This document shows positions 45,166-55,184 of a DNA stretch of 64,000 nucleotides, one piece after another; position 1 is the first letter of the stretch; every line of letters begins with the position of its first letter. The notes under the pieces are model-generated. The model was not told the DNA's origin and searched no databases. It saw nothing but the letters and a program-made list of their open reading frames with translations. Source of the stretch: Mangrovicoccus ximenensis (GTDB lineage: Bacteria > Pseudomonadota > Alphaproteobacteria > Rhodobacterales > Rhodobacteraceae); NCBI RefSeq assembly GCF_003056725.1, contig NZ_QBKZ01000001.1, positions 225,252 to 289,251 on the forward strand, written 5' to 3'. Made by a program: the position numbers and the translations under genes.

Positions 45166-45720
45166 CAACGGGGCCAGCCCGCCGGGTTCCGCAGCGCGCG
45201 GCCCGCCGACCTCGATGCCGCCGCCCAGCGGGTTGTCGCGGCAGCTGTCGAGGATGACGATCCGCATCCGCCGCGCGCCATCGACCGTGCGCAGGAAATC
45301 CTTCAGCGACACCGACTGCGCCTGCACATCCTCGTTGGTCTGCGCATCGGCATCGACCGGCAGCAGGAAATTCTCGCCCGCGACCTGCACCCCGTGCCCG
45401 GCAAAATAGATCAGCGCCAGATCGGCGGTCTCGGCCTCGAAGGCAAAGCGCTGCATGGTCTCCCTGAGCCCAGACAGCGGCATGTCGAGCGCCCGCGTCA
45501 CGTCGAAGCCGATGCCCTCGAGCGTGTCGGCCACCGCCGTCGCGTCGGGCACCGGATTGTCGAGCGCATTGAGCGTGGCATAGCCCCCCATGCCGATCAC
45601 CAGCGCAACCCGGTCGGGCGCCGCCTGCAGGCCCGCCGGCAGCAGCAGCGCCAGAACCAGGGCAAGCCGCCCCGCCGCCGCGGTTTCCGGTTCGGCTCCC
45701 GCCGGGCGACAGCCCGCTCG
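45166..45720 (-). pseudogene. caspase-like (peptidase C14) domain, truncated
   Basis: The minus frame encodes a signal-like segment (LALVLALLLPAGLQAAP), ALVIGMGGYATLNALDNPVP, the catalytic His in LALIYFAGHGVQVAGENFLL and the catalytic Cys in RIVILDSCRDNPLG. This is a bacterial orthocaspase-type p20 domain. It is joined after GGLAP to the low-G+C segment, so any C-terminal repeats or effector domain are lost. Upstream, no credible start is seen because the DNA changes into an IS110 remnant near 45720. Confidence 0.75.
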
Positions 45721-46330
45721 GCGCTTCGGCCCGGTAACGCTCGCCCTTCGCCAGCACGGCCCAGGCAATGCGCGCCGCGCGCGGTTCGCTCGGGCCGGTG
45801 GCGCATCACCGCACGCCGTTGGCCATGGCAACCGCCGCGACATTCACATGCGCGCGCTCCTTCCGCCCGTCTGCCCAGGCCAGTATCGGCGACGTCCTGT
45901 CCCGCACGAGAGGCAGCACCGTCCGGGCCCCATGAATGAAGAGCTTGCGCAACTGGCTCGCCCCCGGCCGCCGGATATCCGGCCGGTTGCGGTCCGGGCC
46001 AAGTAGACCGGCGCCCAGCTTTGCCTGACCCTGCTGCCTGCCGGGGCATTGCCCCGGGAGAGATACTGGAGCCTGCGGGGGCCGCGGACCAATCCCAGTG
46101 CCGTGATGCCGACCCCGCCGCAGGCCGGTCCGGCCCCGTCTCGCCGGGGGGGCGCGCAGGAAGCCATGCCATGCCGGGACCGTCGCCCCGAGGCAGGCAA
46201 TTGCCGCTGATCGATCTTTCCAGTCCCGCCGCGGCGTCGGCAGCAGTCCTGCCCTGGCCGCGGCAGGCCCTGTGAGCCCCGGCCCCGCCAATGACCTGCC
46301 GCCGGTGGCTGGGGCTGGCTGACACTGGCT
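45720..46330 (-). mobile_element. IS110-family transposase remnant 1
   Basis: In shifting minus frames: LGRISGGRGRAS, then QLRKLFIHGARTVL, then AHVNVAAVAMANGV, then ARIAWAVLAKGERYRAEA. These are the C-terminal transposase_20 motifs of IS110 elements (..RLLVHGARAVL.., NVAAVALANK.ARI.WAVL..GE.YR). Several frameshifts; the N-terminal catalytic DEDD domain is not recognisable. Confidence 0.65.
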
Positions 46331-46424
46331 TTGCGTCCGTCGGAATTCGTCGAGGTCGTTTGCCAGCACGAGCTTGCCGTCGTAGGGCGCCTCGATTTCG
46401 CTTTTCGCGGTCCCGATCTAGGCG

Positions 46425-46776
46425 CCGCAATGAAGGACATGGGGCGGGGCCAGGACGCCATGGCGTGCCTCGCTGGCAATCTGCGCCAATTCGCTGGTCA
46501 GCGTGTGCGAGGAATGCTGACAGGGCTGCCAGTCCGGGCTGAGCGCCTTCCTGCCCGCCTCGCTGATCCGGCCATGCACCACCACGTCCGCGCCCTTCGC
46601 CGTTCGCGTCGAAGATCCCGCCGAGGTCGACCTGGGAGATCGTCGGGTCCTTCACCGGCTGGTTGCCGCTGGTGCGCAGGTTGATGGCGAGCGCCTGCAT
46701 CGCGCAGTCGGCGCCGGTCACCGCCCGGAGCGCCGCGGCAGCGCAGGCATTCAGCGTCTCCCGGCGCCGCCGCCAA
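46425..46776 (-). pseudogene. MBL-fold hydrolase, C-terminal half (left of the IS256 element)
   Basis: Minus frames give NQPVKDPTISQVDLGGIFDA, then ADVVVHGRISEAG and HSSHTLTSELAQIASEARHG. This resembles the metallo-beta-lactamase-fold C-terminus in which a GADVLVHE motif is followed by H-T-tolerant helices. With 48224-48511 it forms one gene interrupted by the IS256 insertion. Additional frameshifts are present. Confidence 0.5.
46768..46776. repeat. target-site duplication, left
   Basis: CGCCGCCAA directly precedes the left inverted repeat and is repeated exactly at 48215-48223. Confidence 0.85.
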
Positions 46777-48214
46777 GAGCTATGGCTGAAAATGGGTGAT
46801 GGGGCCTGAGAAGGCGGCGTATCGTGGCGGGTGTCGAAGCCTGCCAGAACTTCCAAAAGGAACGATACGCCTATGACCGAAGATACCACGATCACCCCGC
46901 TCCGCCAGCCCGGAACCATCCTTGATCCGCTGACCGAGATCGCCCGCGAGGGTGCCCGCCAGATGCTCGCTGCCGCCCTGAAAGCGGAAGCGGCGAGTTT
47001 CGTCGCCCAGTTTTCCGGGGAGCGGCTGCCCGACGGCCGCCAGCGTGTCGTTCGGCATGGAGCCGGGCCCGAGCGCGACATCCAGACCGGGATCGGACCG
47101 GTCCCGGTGCAGCGCCAGAAGGTCCGCGACAGGGCAGCCGGGGTGCCCGACGAGAAGAAGATCCGGTTCACTTCGAACATCCTGCCACGATGGGCGCGCC
47201 GGTCGCGCAGCCTCGATGCGCTGCTGCCCGTACTCTACCTGCGCGGTGTTTCCACCGGCGTTCGGACATTCCTTCGAACCAATGGCAGTCATGTCCTCAC
47301 TCCAGGAAGCGCTCGGCGCGCTCCTCGGGTCGGATGCGCCGAACCTGTCGCCGGGTGCGATTACCCGTCTCACGGCCGGGTGGCAGGAAGAGTACGACCG
47401 CTGGCAGCGACGGGACCTGTCCGCCCGGCGCTATGTCTACATCTGGGCGGATGGCGTCTACCTGCAGGCTAGGATGGAGCCTGTGGCCGAGTGCATGCTG
47501 GTCGTGATCGGGGCGACACCGGAAGGAAAGAAGGAGCTGGTGGGCTTCCAGGTCGGGGTCCGGGAAAACGCCCAGAGCTGGCGCGAGCTGCTGGTCGATC
47601 TCAAGGCCCGAGGACTGGCGGTTCCGCCCGAGCTGGCCGTCGGCGACGGTGCCTTGGGCTTCTGGAAGGCGATGGACGAAGTCTTTCCCGGCACCCGCCA
47701 TCAGCGCTGCTGGTTCCACAAGATGTCAAATGTCCTCAACCACTTCCCGAAATCCGGGCAGCCCGCCGCGGCCGCTGATCTGCGCAACATCTCGCATGCG
47801 GCAACCCGGGCAGCGGCCCTGGCGGCCATCGAGACCTTCAAGGAAAAATACGCCGCGAAATACGCGAAAGGCGTGGCCTGCCTGACAAAGGACACCGACG
47901 CGTTGCTGGCCTTCTACGATTTCCCGGCCGAACATTGGGACCACTTGCGGACCTCGAACCCGATCGAAAGCGTGTTCGCCACCGTCAGGCATCGCACCGT
48001 CAGGACCAGGGGCGCGCTCTCGCAGAAGACCGCGAAGCTGATGGTCTTCACCCTGGTCAGGGCAGCGTCGCAGAAATGGCGCAAGCTCAACGGGCGGAAC
48101 CAGTTGCCGCGCGTCATCGAAGGTGTCACATTCACCGACGGCGTCGCCCAAACCGATGCCAACGAAAGCCGCGCCGCCTGATCAAGCCGCGTCACCCAGT
48201 TTCAGCCATAGCTC
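46777..48214 (+). mobile_element. IS256-family insertion sequence with intact termini
   Basis: Left end GAGCTATGGCTGAAAATGGG is repeated inverted at the right end (GAGCTATGGCTGAAACTGGG on the minus strand), with imperfect IRs of about 26 bp. A 9-bp duplication CGCCGCCAA flanks the element, as expected for IS256 transposition (8-9 bp). Length 1438 bp. The duplication is perfect, so the insertion is relatively recent compared with the decayed IS remnants around it. It sits in an MBL-fold gene. Confidence 0.9.
46873..48181 (+). pseudogene. IS256-family (mutator-type) transposase, frameshifted by a 37-bp insertion
   Basis: ATG 46873 starts ITPLRQPGTILDPLTEIARE and continues to LLPVLYLRGVSTG. A second frame carries QEALGALLGSDAPNLSPGAI, WADGVYLQARMEP, FWKAMDEVFPGTRHQRCWFH and SNPIESVFATVRHRTVRTRG to the stop at 48181. 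The DDE motifs (ADGVY, the H-QRCWFHK region, the E in NPIE) are retained. Between STG and QEA normal members have two codons (DF); here 43 nt occur instead of 6, i.e. 37 extra bases (47260-47302), changing the frame. Inactive unless frameshifting bypasses it. Confidence 0.88.
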
Positions 48215-48223
48215 CGCCGCCAA
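48215..48223. repeat. target-site duplication, right
   Basis: CGCCGCCAA, exact copy of 46768-46776. Confidence 0.85.
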
Positions 48224-48511
48224 TCGGTCGCGGCAATCTCCGGATCGTCGCGCGTGCGGTCGCGGTGCAGATGCGGCGGGAAGAGCTCCCGGACCTGCGT
48301 CGGTTGGACTTCTTCCGCTCCGCCCTCTGCCAGGTTTCGGCCATCCCGTACGCCATGCCGCCCCGGCATCGAACAGACAGGCCTCGCCATTGGCGTTCAC
48401 CGCAAGGCCGGGGCCGGTGCCCAGCACGATCACGCGGATCCCGGCCGTGGCGGGTGCCGGCAGGCCGCGGAGCGCTGCCGCCACGGCAAATATTCCGAAA
48501 ATCGTCTTCAT
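48224..48511 (-). pseudogene. MBL-fold hydrolase, N-terminal half (right of the IS256 element)
   Basis: ATG 48511 starts a signal peptide (MKTIFGIFAVAAALRGLPAPATA), followed by IRVIVLGTGPGLAVNANGEA and CLFDAGA, the typical first strands of a metallo-beta-lactamase fold. Beyond this the frame shifts; an adjacent frame gives LFPPHLHRD, a mutated form of the THLHSDH metal motif. The IS256 element interrupts it immediately after. Confidence 0.55.
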
Positions 48512-49019
48512 GAGCGTGTCCTGCCGGACGTCATGAGTGCCCGGCTGCGCTCCTGCGGGAGGCGGCCGTGCCTCCCGATGATGCGCCGGCGGCCGCGGGC
48601 AGCGCCACGCCTTCGCGGCCCTCCACCATGAGCAGGGCGTCCCGCGGGCGGGCGATCCCAGGCTCCGGCAGCGGCACCGACCGGGGAGCGCTCGCCCGCT
48701 GGCATCGCGGCCGGATCCGCCGGCGCGAAAGCATCCCCTTGCCCTTTGAACCTGCGTGGCCAGCGGCGGCGTGATCGGGGCAGCCGCCAGGAAGACTGCG
48801 CACGCCGGACCAGATTGAAGGCAAAGGGCTTCCGGCGGTCCGCCGGGTCCTGGTCCGCCGCGGAGGTTCCGGGCCGAGGGACCGGAGCAGGGCAAAGCCC
48901 CGAAAGCCGCAATCACCGGAGACAGCATGCAAGCTTGGGCGTGCTGGCCTTCGGCACGCGTTCCGTCAGCGTTCCGGCCCCGGGGATCCGGAACGTCAGG
49001 CGGAAGGACGCCGGTGAGC
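48512..49019. other. ~500 bp with no recognisable gene
   Basis: Frames are arginine/alanine-rich without family resemblance. A minus frame (RPRDALLMVEGREGVALPAA) looks faintly protein-like but is unidentified. Confidence 0.4.
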
Positions 49020-49990
49020 CGATGGAACCCGCTTGATCCGGCCCTCATCATCTGCGCCTTCCGTGAAGGCCAGAGTGAAACTGGGGCCGAAACCGTCCGA
49101 AGCAAGGTTCTGCCGCCGAACGTCATGGCCGATGCCGAGGCGATTGCCGAAGCGGCCCGCCGTCCGAGTTCAAGCAGGTCCGCACCAGCGGATCGGACGA
49201 TCCGGCGGAGCGTTCAAAGGCGCAGAACCCGCTTCGTTGGGATCAAATCACCCGGGCAGCTTGGCCTCGGCATGATCATCAGGCTGCGGGGACATCTCCC
49301 GGAGTTCGGGAACGTCGCAGGCAAGGGCCGGGAGACCGCCGCCGAGCTGCGCCCCGCGCCGGAGACGGGGGACGCCCCGAAGAGCATGTCGCAGCTCTGC
49401 CTCGGTCAGATCGACGGCCTGTCCACGCGGAACTCCGAACTCGACGGGCAGATACAGGCAGCAACCAAGCGTGCTCCGCTTTCCGCCCGGCTCCGGATGA
49501 TGCCGCGAGTCGGCCCGGCGACGGCGATGGCCGTTGCCGCCTGCGACCCGCCGATGGAAGCCTTCGGTCGCGGCCGTGATTTCCCGGCATGGCCCGCCAT
49601 GCGGTCCGTCTCCCGGACGGATCGCATTCCGGCCCGCCCTGCCGGGACGGCATTCGGGCGCCGGCAAGCAGCGGCGGGGCGGAACCAGAAAATCCGGACA
49701 GAGCGTTGCCAATGGCCGCTCGGACCGGCGGCTCGACCATCGGCACTCCGGCGCGTGAAGATCACCGGCGCGATGCGCGATGGCAGTGATTTCGGCGAGC
49801 AAGGCGCGGATGCTGGCGGCAATTAAGCGGGCCATCCGCGAGCGGTCCCCGCCACCGGTCCGAGAGGACCGCGAACAACCGCCTGCTGTGGGCGATGATG
49901 GCAAAGGGCGAAGGGGGGCGACGCGGTCCGCAGCTGGCGGGGCGACGTGGCCCGGGCTCGGCTTCGGACATGCGGGAGAAGCCGAAGCGG
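49020..49990 (+). mobile_element. IS110-family transposase remnant 2
   Basis: The plus strand encodes VMADAEAIAEAARRP (the D-A-E-A-I-A-E-A motif of IS110 DEDD transposases), LRGHLPEFGNVAGKGRE, RMMPRVGPATAMAVAACDPP, MEAFGRGRDFPAWPAM and, after frame changes, NRLLWAMMAKGE near 49875. Several frameshifts and missing blocks show it is dead. The DEDD domain is more readable than in remnant 1, so the two are separate insertions. Confidence 0.75.
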
Positions 49991-50533
49991 GCATGATATC
50001 GACCGGAAAGATCGGGGTTTGGGAAATCCGCGTTGAACGGTGAGCTTAGGACCCGGCTTGATGTCTTGATCCTGACCCGCGGTTCCCGTGGCGGCCAGGG
50101 GCGCGAGATCCGTGGAACGGCTTGGCATATCGACCGCGTTCGATCGCATCGTGCCAGCCGAGGCGGGCGACATTGAAGCCGGAGCTGGCCATACATGCTC
50201 CGACCGCTGCCGCAGCGGACCCGCCCGGCCGCCATGACGGTCCCGTCCCGCTCGGATGGCATCGGCCGTGCCGGAGAGAGAGCAACGCTGCGCCGCCGGG
50301 CCGCAAAGCGCGGCTGCCAGAGCGCTCATGTGTCGATGACGTTGCGGCCAAGTGGTTCCGCTCCCCGGCGATCGCCCCCGTTCGTCCTTCCCCCGGGCCT
50401 GCATCGCAAAAGGCCGCCCGGCCGAAGCCGGGCGCCGCTTTCCGCCGATGCGGGCGGGCGGCCCCGGTGGGACCGCCGGCTATCTGCCACCGGCCGCGGC
50501 CTGCGCGCCCGGCGACGTTTTCCAATGACCGGC
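49991..50533. other. gene-free interval between IS110 remnant and RTX gene
   Basis: No protein-like frame. The stretch around 50050-50220 resembles decayed insertion-sequence flank but I can name no element. Confidence 0.4.
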
Positions 50534-52216
50534 TCAGAGCACGAACCAGCCTGCCTCAGCCGGATCGGCGCCAGCAATCTCGATCGCGAAATCGGCCAGG
50601 CCGTCGCCGTCGACATCGCCCTCGATCCGCTGGGCGCCGCCCAGATCGGCTGCGCGCAGCTCCCCGGCGGTTGCCGTGAAACCGGCATAGCCGATGAAGG
50701 CAAAGGCATCGTCCGCCGCGGTCGCCGTGTCGGCATCCATCTTGTCGAGACGGATGATGTCACCCTCGACCGCGTCGAAATCGGTGATGACATCGACATG
50801 GAGGGGATCGGCGATCCGGAAGAAGAAGCTGTCCGCCCCGTCCCCGCCGGTCAGCATGTCTGAACCGAAACCGCCCGACAGCTGGTCATCGCCGTCGCCG
50901 CCATCGAGCGAGTCCGCGCCCAGGCCGCCGAACAGCCGGTCGTTGCCGAGCCCGCCGAACAGCCGGTCCTTGCCCATGCCCCGCAGCAGCAGGTCGTTGC
51001 CCATGCCGCCGCGCAGCTCGTCGTCGCCCTTGCCGCCTTCGAGCGTATCCCTGCCGAGATTGCCGTAGAGCGTGTCGTTGCCGTCGCCGCCGTCGATCCA
51101 GTCCGCGCCTTCATAGCCCATCACCAGATCGTCGCCGCCCCAGGCCGCGATGTAGTCGCCCACCGAGCTTCCCGCGATCACGTCGTCGCTGTCTTCCGGC
51201 GCATCGATCACGGTGGTGCCGATATACTCGTGCATCACGTAGATCGCCTCGCGGGCATCCTCGACCGACTGCGCCCAGTCATTAAGCCCGGCATTGGCGC
51301 CGTCGGCCATCACGAAGCTCAGCCCGTCCTCCGAGAGCGCCATGTACTGGTCGGTCCAGCCCTTGCCGCTGCCGACATCGTTGATGCCGTCGCCATTGGC
51401 GTCGGAGCCCCAGATCACGTCGAGCAGGGTGCGCTGCACGGCTTCGAGGTCGGACGGATCGCCGTCCATGTCCTGGTACCATTGCACCCAGGTATCGCCA
51501 TAGGCCGCGGCCCGGTCGTAGTCGAAGGCTTCCGTGCCGCCCTCGGTGAAGCCGTAATAGCCGATGTCAACGGAACCGCCCGCTTCGGTCACCTCGTTCA
51601 CCTCCATCAGCGTATGGGCGGTGATCACCGCATCCATGCTGATCGGGTTGAACTTGGAGAACACACCGGCCAGGAGGCCGGTCGGGTTCCAGCCCGCGGC
51701 CACCAGACCGGCCAGCGCCCCGGGAAGGTTGTCCGCGGCATTCGCCTTGGCTTCGGTCCAGCTGGTTGCGCCGCCGGCCTGCATGACCAGCTTGTAGAGC
51801 GCGAGGCATTCGCGCGGCGAGTCGATCAGCACCCCGTCGACCATGATGCGGCCCGACGGATCGGGCTCGATCACCGTCCCGCCCTCGATCTTGGCGAGGG
51901 CCTCGGCAAGCGCGTTCTCGACCACCTGGTCCGGAGAGCGCATGATGTTGGCGCGCTCCAGCTCGACTTCCTGGATGTATTGAAGCTGGTCTTCGGGGAC
52001 TTCGTAATCCCCTTCCGTTCCTTCCACGAGGGTGATCGGGAAGTATTCCCCGGTCACCGCATCAAATCCCACCGGGATGATCTGGCCGTTCCCGTCCAGA
52101 ACCGGCTCCCCGTTCCCGCCGCCATCCGTCGGGTCGAGGTCCCGGGCAAGCACCCACAGGTCGCCGTAGAGGTCGCCCTGGATGCTGCCGCCTTCATGGA
52201 TCACTGTGTCGGCCAT
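50534..52216 (-). CDS. RTX calcium-binding secreted protein
   Basis: A 560-residue protein without a Sec signal. Residues 1-340 form a unique N-terminal domain (YGDLWVLARDLDPTD, SPRECLALYKLVMQAGGATS, DGDPSDLEAVQRTLLDVIWG). From ~345 to 475 there are calcium-binding nonapeptide repeats (GGDGNDTLYGNLGRDTLEGG, GGLGNDRLFGGLGADSLDGG). The C-terminus (DFAIEIAGADPAEAGWFVL) fits a type I secretion signal. It resembles haem-peroxidase/animal-type or adhesin-like RTX proteins only loosely; the N-terminal domain is not identified. No type I transporter genes are adjacent. Intact despite lying among dead insertion sequences. Confidence 0.85.
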   Translation of the reverse strand: MADTVIHEGGSIQGDLYGDLWVLARDLDPTDGGGNGEPVLDGNGQIIPVGFDAVTGEYFPITLVEGTEGDYEVPEDQLQYIQEVELERANIMRSPDQVVENALAEALAKIEGGTVIEPDPSGRIMVDGVLIDSPRECLALYKLVMQAGGATSWTEAKANAADNLPGALAGLVAAGWNPTGLLAGVFSKFNPISMDAVITAHTLMEVNEVTEAGGSVDIGYYGFTEGGTEAFDYDRAAAYGDTWVQWYQDMDGDPSDLEAVQRTLLDVIWGSDANGDGINDVGSGKGWTDQYMALSEDGLSFVMADGANAGLNDWAQSVEDAREAIYVMHEYIGTTVIDAPEDSDDVIAGSSVGDYIAAWGGDDLVMGYEGADWIDGGDGNDTLYGNLGRDTLEGGKGDDELRGGMGNDLLLRGMGKDRLFGGLGNDRLFGGLGADSLDGGDGDDQLSGGFGSDMLTGGDGADSFFFRIADPLHVDVITDFDAVEGDIIRLDKMDADTATAADDAFAFIGYAGFTATAGELRAADLGGAQRIEGDVDGDGLADFAIEIAGADPAEAGWFVL

Positions 52217-52559
52217 GGCCGCCTCCTGCGTTGGCCCGCACTCGCGCGAGTGCGGGCATCTGCGGCAATCTTATCCTGCGGCGGCAGCGGCCGGATTGAT
52301 TTGAATCACCATTTTGGAATGTTTTGTTTTCGGCTTTCCCGCCGGGCCTGAGAAAAGGTGGCGGCCGGGGCCGGACAGGGGTCGCAGCCGTGACGCCCGG
52401 CCGCCTCGCTTGTCCGGGCCACCCGCGAGGGAAGCTGCATCGCTTATTTCAACGGGCTTGTCACCGGCGTCTGTTCTCAGGCGGCGAACTGTCCCCGTCC
52501 GGCCAAGGGGCCGCCGCCGGCTGCTTGCCCGTGGAGCGCATCGGCGGCGCCTTGGCCTT

Positions 52560-52920
52560 TTGGCATCTCGTCGGGCCGGTCCAGGTTGAGCAAGACCGAA
52601 CCGTTTGCGGTCCAGCAGCGGGGGCGGCTGGACCGGCGCTCGGGACCTTTCTCGCGGGCCTGCTCTCAGACCTTGCCGCGCAGTGTTCAGGCGTCGCGGA
52701 GCGGAGCGCGCTGTGGCGATGCTCACGGTCGTGCCAAGCGACGAAGACCTGGACCCAAATGCGCGCCGCATAGATGGCGCCAAAGCCGCACGGCAGCAAG
52801 CCGCGGCGGGGAAATCGCCTCGGAGAAGGCGTTGTCATTGCTCACGCGCGGGCGGCTGAAGGCGGCCGTGATGCCGGGCCGGTCCATCCCCGCCTTCCCG
52901 GTCGCGCTCTTCACGCGCTG
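52560..52920 (-). mobile_element. IS3-family transposase (orfB) remnant
   Basis: Minus frames give FSRPRVSNDNAFSEA and, in another frame, ARIWVQVFVAWHDREHRHSALR. These are the integrase-core C-terminal motifs of IS3-family OrfB (SNDN.FSE.. and W...FV.WYN.EHRHSGI). Frames are interrupted and no OrfA or inverted repeats are recognisable. Confidence 0.7.
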
Positions 52921-53457
52921 CCCGGCGGGGGCTCATTGCACATATCGGCGAGAGGGACTCCGTTCGGGTATCCCGCGGGTTGGATCGGCGGCATGCCAAA
53001 GCCTGCCTCCCCGAACTGCCGCACGGCGAACTGGTCCGGCTGCAACGCTTCGCTGAAACCGCGTGGTTCGCTCGCGATCTGCGTCGGTCCCGAGATGGAG
53101 TGGAGGGCGCATGGCCGGGGCAAGCGGGGCCCCCGCGAGACCCGTTCCGAGTGAGGCGGGTCAGGGAACGGTCGGGGACTGTTTCCCCGGCGGCTGCCGT
53201 CCGGACCTGCCTGGCATCGAAGGCCCGGTTCAGCACGGCCGGGCGCGGCGTGATCGCCAGCCGGGAAACGGGCCGGAAACGGGCCGACCGATTGGGCCGC
53301 CCTTTCGCCACCGGCGCCCGGCGCGGCAGGGGGCGCGCATTGAGCATCCGACTCTGACGCCTGTGCCGCGCGGCTCGATGCCGGGCAGGCTCTGATGCAG
53401 CCGGGGCCGTCAGTGATCTGCCTTCGTTACCGGGGGCCGGGGGCCGCCAGCCCGGTC
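52921..53457. other. gene-free interval right of the IS3 remnant
   Basis: Frames on both strands are open by composition only. Probably more decayed IS3 or unrelated sequence. The AEC transporter stop lies at its right end. Confidence 0.4.
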
Positions 53458-54387
53458 TCAGCCCAGGATCTGCAGCCAGACCCAGGCGGTGACGACGCAG
53501 AGCGCGGTGCCGAGCAGCAGCCCGGTGGCCGCGACGCGGCGCGCGCGGCCGTACATGTCGGCGAAGAGATAGGCATTCACCCCCGGCGCCATCGCGGCGG
53601 TGACGACGGCGTTGCGCAGCGTCTCGTGCGGGACATGCAGCAGGTTTCCGAGCCCCAGCGCCACGGCCGGATGCAGGATCAGCGACACCGCGACGACGAA
53701 GCCCGCCGTGGCAAGGTCGCCTTCGGGGCGGTAGCGCACCAGCACCCCGCCGAGTCCGAACAGCGCGGCCGGCAGCGCGGCGCGGCGCATCAGCTCCAGC
53801 GCCTCGGTCATCACGCCGGGCATCGGCAGGCCGGAGAGGTTGAAGACCAGCCCCAGCGCGATGCCGATGATCAGCGAGTTCGAGAACATCGCCTTGAGCA
53901 CCGAGCGCGCGGTCTCGGCGCGGGTGCGGCCTGCATTGCGCACCATCTCCATCGCGGTGATGCCAAGCAGGTAGCAGAACGGCGAATGGATCGAGATGAT
54001 GGTGAAGTTCGCCGCCAGAGAGGCCTCGCCATAGGCGCGCTCGCTGATCGGCAGGCCGAGCAGCAGCGAGTTCGAGAACAGGCAGCAGAAGCCGATGGCG
54101 ATGCAGTCTTCCCACGGCCGCGAGAACAGCAGCCGGGCGCCCAGGATGCCCGCCGCGAAGCCGGTGACCGCGCCCGCATAGAAGCTGAACAGCAGCCGCG
54201 GATCGTAGGACATCGACAGGTCGAGCTGCGAGATCGCCAGGAACAGCAGGCAGGGGATCGCGAATTTCTGGCTGAAGATCATCAGCCCGTCGACCGAGGA
54301 CGAGCTGATCCACTTGCGGTAGGCGGCCAGGTAGCCGAAGCCGATGACGAAGAAGACGGGAAGGACGACCTCGATCAGCGCGCCCAT
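53458..54387 (-). CDS. AEC family transporter
   Basis: A 309-residue membrane protein with about ten helices: IEVVLPVFFVIGFGYLAAYR, GLMIFSQKFAIPCLLFLAI, FSNSLLLGLPISERAYG, FSNSLIIGIALGLVFNLSG, VTAAMAPGVNAYLFADMYG. This is the auxin-efflux-carrier family, whose bacterial members export or import carboxylates such as malonate or malate. Start overlaps the stop of the PhnP-like gene by one base, placing it last in the tatD operon. Confidence 0.9.
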   Translation of the reverse strand: MGALIEVVLPVFFVIGFGYLAAYRKWISSSSVDGLMIFSQKFAIPCLLFLAISQLDLSMSYDPRLLFSFYAGAVTGFAAGILGARLLFSRPWEDCIAIGFCCLFSNSLLLGLPISERAYGEASLAANFTIISIHSPFCYLLGITAMEMVRNAGRTRAETARSVLKAMFSNSLIIGIALGLVFNLSGLPMPGVMTEALELMRRAALPAALFGLGGVLVRYRPEGDLATAGFVVAVSLILHPAVALGLGNLLHVPHETLRNAVVTAAMAPGVNAYLFADMYGRARRVAATGLLLGTALCVVTAWVWLQILG

Positions 54388-55184
54388 CAGAGGTCGAAGC
54401 TCAGCCGCAGCCCGTCATGGGCCGGGATCACATGCGCAGGCGTTTCCGCCGCCACGTCGTCATAGTCCAGATCGTGATGCATGTTGGTCAGAACCGCCTG
54501 TTCCGGCTTGACCTTCCCGATCCAGTCCAGCGTCTTCTCCAGATGCGAATGGCTGGGATGCGGCTGGCGGCGCAGCGCGTCGACGATCCAGAGCCGCAGC
54601 CCCTCGAGCGCGGGCCAGCTGTCTTCGGGAATGTCCGAGACGTCGGGCAGATAGGCGATGTCCTCGAAGCGGAAGCCCTTGGCGTCGATGCTGCCGTGCT
54701 CGACGTCGAAGGGCACCAGCGTGATCGTGCCGCCGGCGCCGACGACCGAGAGCGGGCCCTTGATCGGATGCATGTTCAGGATCGGCGGATAGGGCGAGCC
54801 CTCGGGCGCCTCGAAGGCATAGGCGAAGCGCACCAGCAGGTCCTGCTGCGTGGCGGCATCGGCCCAGACATTCAGCCGCGACCGGGTGTTGAAGACGATC
54901 TGGCGCAGGTCGTCGAGCCCGTGGACATGGTCGGCATGGGCATGGGTGTAGACCACGCCGTCAAGCGCGCCGACGCCCGCATCGAGGAGCTGCTGGCGCA
55001 TGTCGGGGCCGGTGTCGATCAGCACGCGGGTGGTGCCTTCGGGACCGTCCTTCTCGATCAGCAGCGAGCAGCGGCGCCGGGTGTTCTTCGGATTGTCGGG
55101 ATTGCACTCGCCCCAGATGCCGCCGAGCCGCGGGACGCCGCCCGAGGAGCCGCAGCCGAGGATCGTGACATGGAGCGTGCTCAT
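54387..55184 (-). CDS. MBL-fold metallo-hydrolase, PhnP-like
   Basis: A 265-residue protein with VTILGCGSSGGVPRLGGIWG at the N-terminus and the metal site THAHADHVHGLDD, plus D in LIDTGPDMR and H in NMHHDLDYD. The group contains PhnP (cyclic phosphodiesterase of phosphonate metabolism) and related enzymes. Located between tatD and an AEC transporter, with 4-bp overlaps, an arrangement common in Rhodobacterales. Substrate not determined. Confidence 0.92.
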   Translation of the reverse strand: MSTLHVTILGCGSSGGVPRLGGIWGECNPDNPKNTRRRCSLLIEKDGPEGTTRVLIDTGPDMRQQLLDAGVGALDGVVYTHAHADHVHGLDDLRQIVFNTRSRLNVWADAATQQDLLVRFAYAFEAPEGSPYPPILNMHPIKGPLSVVGAGGTITLVPFDVEHGSIDAKGFRFEDIAYLPDVSDIPEDSWPALEGLRLWIVDALRRQPHPSHSHLEKTLDWIGKVKPEQAVLTNMHHDLDYDDVAAETPAHVIPAHDGLRLSFDL

